Source: Deltaproteobacteria bacterium (GTDB lineage Bacteria; Desulfobacterota; Desulfobacteria; Desulfobacterales; C00003060). Taken from it: a DNA stretch of 8,162 nt. Below the pieces are notes generated by a model. The model was not told the DNA's origin, ran no database searches, and was given only the letters and a program-made list of their open reading frames with translations. Made by a program: the position numbers and the translations under genes. The stretch lies in contig JAFDGP010000103.1 of NCBI GenBank assembly GCA_019309245.1, positions 1 to 8,162 on the forward strand. Reading direction: 5' to 3'. Shown piece by piece: positions 5,836 through 8,162 of the stretch; positions within the stretch are counted from its first letter, which is position 1, and each line of letters begins with the position of its first letter.

Positions 5836-6762
5836 ATGAATATCTACATTTCGGGTTCATTGGCCTATGACCGTATCATGGATTTCCCGGGCCGATTCCA
5901 AGACCATATCCTACCGGATAAGATCCACGTGCTCAATGTGTGCTTTACCGTCAACGGTCTCAAGGAGCGGTTCGGCGGAACGGCTGGAAACATCGCCTAC
6001 AACCTCGTGCTGCTGGGAGAACGACCCACAATCCTGGCCGCAGCCGGCAAGGACTTTGATCGCTACGAACACCGGCTCTGCGAGTTCGGTCTGTCCCTGG
6101 AGGGCATCCGCCGCATCACCGACGAGCTTACCGCAGGGGCCTACATCACCACGGATCAGGCGGACAACCAGATCACCGGCTTTAATCCCGGGGCCATGAA
6201 ATACCCTTCCGGATTTGACTGGCGCCGCGTGGATCCCGAAACCTCCCTGGCGATCGTGGCACCCGGCAACCTGGAGGACATGACCGCCTATTGCCGAGCC
6301 TGCAAGGACAGGGGGATTGCCTACATCTTTGATCCCGGTCAGGCCATCCCGGCCCTGACGGGAGAACAACTGACCGACATGCTGACCGGTGCCACCCTGC
6401 TCATTTCCAATGACTATGAGCTGGAATTGATCCGCCGGGCCACCGGCCTGGACAGCAACCATCTGCTTGGACGCACTGGCGGCATCATCACCACCCTGGG
6501 TGAAGACGGCTCGGTGGTGCATACCACAAACGAAGAGGTCCACCTGCCGGCAGTCAAGGTATCAAAGGCCCAGGACCCGACCGGAGCCGGAGATGCATAC
6601 CGTGCGGGCCTGATCAAGGGTTTGTCCCAGGGAAAACCCGTGGTTGAGGCCGCGCGCCTGGGCACCGTGTGCGCCAGTTTCGCCGTGGAGCGCCTTGGCA
6701 CCCAGGAACACCACTTTTCCGAAGAGGCCTTCTGGTCCCGCTACAGGGCGAATTTTTCGTGA
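5836..6762 (+). CDS. PfkB-family kinase, probable adenosine kinase (AdoK-like)
   Basis: A 308-residue ribokinase-fold sugar or nucleoside kinase. PfkB hallmarks are GGTAGNIAYNL (residues 48-58), TLGEDGS (220-226) and DPTGAGDAYRAG (247-258), with Asp253 as catalytic base beside the anion-hole GAG. Several blocks recall mycobacterial adenosine kinase AdoK rather than ribokinase or fructokinase: FPGRFQDHILPDKIH (17-31), FNPGAM (116-121), SNDYELELI (191-199) and GTQEH (288-292). On that basis it probably phosphorylates adenosine to AMP (purine salvage, clearing adenosine released from the S-adenosylhomocysteine cycle); this comparison is from memory. An ATG at 5773 lies inside glnS and is rejected. 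The ATG at 5836 has AGGGG at 5823-5827, 8 nt upstream. The gap to glnS is 17 nt, so co-transcription is likely. No clear intrinsic terminator follows. Confidence 0.85.
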   Translation: MNIYISGSLAYDRIMDFPGRFQDHILPDKIHVLNVCFTVNGLKERFGGTAGNIAYNLVLLGERPTILAAAGKDFDRYEHRLCEFGLSLEGIRRITDELTAGAYITTDQADNQITGFNPGAMKYPSGFDWRRVDPETSLAIVAPGNLEDMTAYCRACKDRGIAYIFDPGQAIPALTGEQLTDMLTGATLLISNDYELELIRRATGLDSNHLLGRTGGIITTLGEDGSVVHTTNEEVHLPAVKVSKAQDPTGAGDAYRAGLIKGLSQGKPVVEAARLGTVCASFAVERLGTQEHHFSEEAFWSRYRANFS

Positions 6763-6962
6763 CCCCGCCACGCCATTGATGCAAAGGGCGGTTGGAGGGG
6801 TGGTTCGGCGCTCCTCAATTCGTCTCCACCGAATATACCTGTCTTAAGGCTATGCCCGGCCCATACCGTCAATATTTTGACAAACGAGAGGTATCAGGGG
6901 CGTCTCCCCCATTAATTTTATATAACCATTTAATTTTAAACAAAAACAACAGGGAAAACCTC
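6763..6962. other. Intergenic region between the kinase and the pilin locus
   Basis: I see no gene here; the frame extending upstream of the pilin gene has no ribosome binding site or protein-like composition. It contains a GGGG/CCCC hairpin (6897-6909), a perfect 5-bp inverted repeat GTCAA/TTGAC around TATT (6868-6881), a TTCGG/CCGAA pair (6804-6833), and an AT-rich tract at 6910-6950. The AT-rich tract lies just upstream of the sigma-54 site, where bendable DNA and activator sites are usual. The GTCAA repeat, about 90 bp upstream of the sigma-54 core, could be half of an activator site, but this is speculative. Confidence 0.45.
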
Positions 6963-6979
6963 TTGGCATGGTTCCTGCT
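6963..6979 (+). promoter_or_regulatory. Sigma-54 (RpoN) promoter of the pilin gene
   Basis: The sequence TTGGCATGGTTCCTGCT matches the sigma-54 consensus YTGGCACGrNNNTTGCW at all but two positions. It has the invariant GG (6965-6966) and GC (6977-6978) with the required 10-nt spacing. Transcription should begin near 6990, giving a leader of about 75 nt before the prepilin start. Pilin genes are RpoN-dependent in Pseudomonas, Geobacter and Myxococcus, which supports the call. It implies an enhancer-binding activator such as PilR acting upstream. A small CCGGG/CCCGG hairpin (6993-7008) lies at the start of the leader. Confidence 0.65.
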
Positions 6980-7064
6980 GGCTTCTTTTTCACCGGGGTT
7001 ACGCCCGGCTCTTGAGTTGTGCCCTGAAATTACAGACAAAAACCCTGTCGAGGAGTGGAACGCG

Positions 7065-7697
7065 ATGAGACCACCAGCTAGACGCGGAACTTTTTTTTAT
7101 TACGATGAAAAAGGGTTTACCCTCATTGAAATGGCCATTGTTCTGATCATTATCGGAATCATCCTGGGCGCTGTAATCAAGGGCAAAGACCTGGTCCGGG
7201 GCGCGGAACAGAAAAAGCTCTATTCCACGTTCCTGAATGCCTGGGACATGGCCTATGCCAACTACTACGACCGAACCGGACTGATCCTGGGGGACACCGA
7301 CACCATGGACAACAGCGGCAATCGAGACGGACACTGCTCAAATCCGAGCACGGAAAACCTAAACAGCCAGCTCCGCAGGGTGGGTCTGGATCCGCCGTCA
7401 CAAGGGGAAACCAACAGCACCACCAGCAGGCTCTACACGGACTCCAAGGGCCGGCAGGCCACCATCCATGTGAGCTTTCGATACGACACCCACCAGGGTA
7501 ATTTTATGCGACTCGATGCCGTTCCCAATGAACTCGGCATTGCATGGGACAAAATGGTCGACGGGCAGGTGGACGGCACCCAGGGGCGTCTTCTCTACAT
7601 CCCGAGTACCGGTGCCATGGGCACCCCAGGGAACTGGCCGAGTGCCGAAGACGAACCGTTGCGCACATCGGCGGCCATCCTGAAGTTGACGTTTTAA
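7065..7697 (+). CDS. Type IV prepilin-like protein (prepilin-type N-terminal methylation domain)
   Basis: A 210-residue secreted filament subunit or pseudopilin. The leader is 17 residues (MRPPARRGTFFYYDEKG), longer than the typical 6-10, and ends in a type III signal-peptidase (PilD) site KG|FTLIE. The mature protein begins with Phe18 and has the essential Glu at +5 (Glu22). The hydrophobic helix covers about 18-38, followed by an amphipathic helix (about 40-65). The C-terminal globular region contains GIAWDKMVDGQVDGTQGRLLY (in part, 158-178), a pattern seen in PulG-like pilins with a conserved turn. There is only one Cys (Cys91), so no intramolecular disulfide loop of the PilA type is possible. 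The start has AGGAG (7051-7055) 9 nt upstream; the frame is open to 6792 but that extension is not coding-like. It sits behind a sigma-54 promoter and 17 nt before a membrane coiled-coil gene. Major pilin, minor pilin and pseudopilin are all possible. Confidence 0.88.
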   Translation: MRPPARRGTFFYYDEKGFTLIEMAIVLIIIGIILGAVIKGKDLVRGAEQKKLYSTFLNAWDMAYANYYDRTGLILGDTDTMDNSGNRDGHCSNPSTENLNSQLRRVGLDPPSQGETNSTTSRLYTDSKGRQATIHVSFRYDTHQGNFMRLDAVPNELGIAWDKMVDGQVDGTQGRLLYIPSTGAMGTPGNWPSAEDEPLRTSAAILKLTF

Positions 7698-7714
7698 GGG
7701 AAGACAATTTCCTG

Positions 7715-8162
7715 ATGATTTTCAGATACAAGATTTTTTCCGTGGTAGTCGGCATCGCACTGGTCATCAGCGGCCATGCCTTTTTCAAGGCCCACCGGAC
7801 CCATGCCCTGTTAAAGCTCCGGCTGAAAGGGTTGAAGGCCGAGGTCAACGCCCTTGAAACGCACAGGAAGCAGTCCGCCCTCAACAGGCGGCGCATTGAT
7901 GTGGCCAAAGATTTTGTGGACCGGGCCAGGAGCCTTGGGCTGACCAGGACGCAATGGCATTCATACCGTGTCACTATCGCTGAGCCCGTTTCTTTTCAGG
8001 AAGCCGAATATATCCTGAACCAGACGGCAAATTCGCCCTTTTATTATTTCAGGCCAGTCCAGCTTCATATCAAGGAAAAAACGGCGTCCGAGAGCAACAA
8101 TACGGCGACGGGGCGCCGGGCGTCGGCCCCTCAAGAACAAGGCGACCTGCTGTTAACGCTTC
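7715..8162 (+). CDS. Membrane-anchored coiled-coil protein, possibly PilO/GspM-like (3' end beyond window)
   Basis: The reading frame is open from ATG 7715 to the window edge, giving 149 residues of an incomplete protein. It starts with a short basic cytoplasmic tail, then one membrane helix (about residues 8-24, FSVVVGIALVISGHAFF). A charged, leucine-heptad coiled-coil stretch follows (about 30-75), then a small mixed alpha/beta region (81-120, WHSYRVTIAEPVSF through YYFRPVQLHIK), and a polar linker. This order is the architecture of the inner-membrane alignment proteins PilN, PilO and GspM of type IV pilus and type II secretion machines. I see no diagnostic motif, so this is an architectural inference. 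The ribosome binding site is weak (AAGGGA at 7696-7701, 13 nt upstream), suggesting coupling to the prepilin gene 17 nt before it. Further pilus genes probably follow beyond the window. Confidence 0.75.
   Translation, partial: MIFRYKIFSVVVGIALVISGHAFFKAHRTHALLKLRLKGLKAEVNALETHRKQSALNRRRIDVAKDFVDRARSLGLTRTQWHSYRVTIAEPVSFQEAEYILNQTANSPFYYFRPVQLHIKEKTASESNNTATGRRASAPQEQGDLLLTL

Noticed and set aside
6877..6930. Sigma-70 promoter using TTGACA at 6877-6882
   Set aside because: No -10 element lies at a 16-18 nt spacing; the AT-rich TATATAA is too far downstream.
6792..7064. 91-codon N-terminal extension of the prepilin gene
   Set aside because: It would bury the prepilin leader in the middle of the protein, crosses the sigma-54 site, and ignores the AGGAG 9 nt before 7065.

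Overview
The window looks like chromosomal DNA from a Gram-negative bacterium of moderately high GC content, most likely from the Desulfobacterota (former Deltaproteobacteria). This is an inference. It rests on a lipopolysaccharide gene (kdsC), a bacterial GlnRS, a type IV pilin-like gene behind a sigma-54-type promoter, and a helical protein of unknown function of a kind I associate with deltaproteobacteria. No phage, insertion sequence transposase, CRISPR array or defence locus is visible.

Layout: (1) positions 1-71 probably hold the 3' end of an upstream gene, followed by a small metallophosphoesterase (84-563, +). (2) A 71-residue zinc-ribbon protein resembling phage Mu Com lies on the minus strand (662-877). 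(3) A gap of about 390 bp with a strong hairpin leads into enolase (eno, 1269-2540, +). (4) eno converges on a two-gene minus-strand operon: an uncharacterised helical protein (3293-3898) followed 16 nt later by kdsC (2674-3276). The space between the convergent genes is filled by a compact, branched palindromic element (about 2571-2650), and a second hairpin contains the kdsC stop codon. (5) A divergent promoter region (3899-4108) separates that operon from glnS (4109-5818, +) and an adenosine-kinase-like PfkB kinase (5836-6762, +) 17 nt downstream. (6) A 302-bp intergenic region carries a good sigma-54 promoter match (6963-6979). It leads into a prepilin-type gene (7065-7697) and a membrane-anchored coiled-coil protein (7715 to the window end, incomplete).

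Functionally the window is mostly housekeeping: glycolysis (Eno), Kdo synthesis for lipopolysaccharide (KdsC), tRNA charging (GlnS) and purine salvage (the PfkB kinase). At the right edge a pilus or pseudopilus locus begins. The least explained parts are the branched palindrome between eno and kdsC, the unknown protein co-transcribed with kdsC, the small zinc ribbon, and the start of the pilin locus. I do not see a convincing entirely new system. The right-hand pilin locus, which continues beyond the window, is the likeliest place for something unusual.
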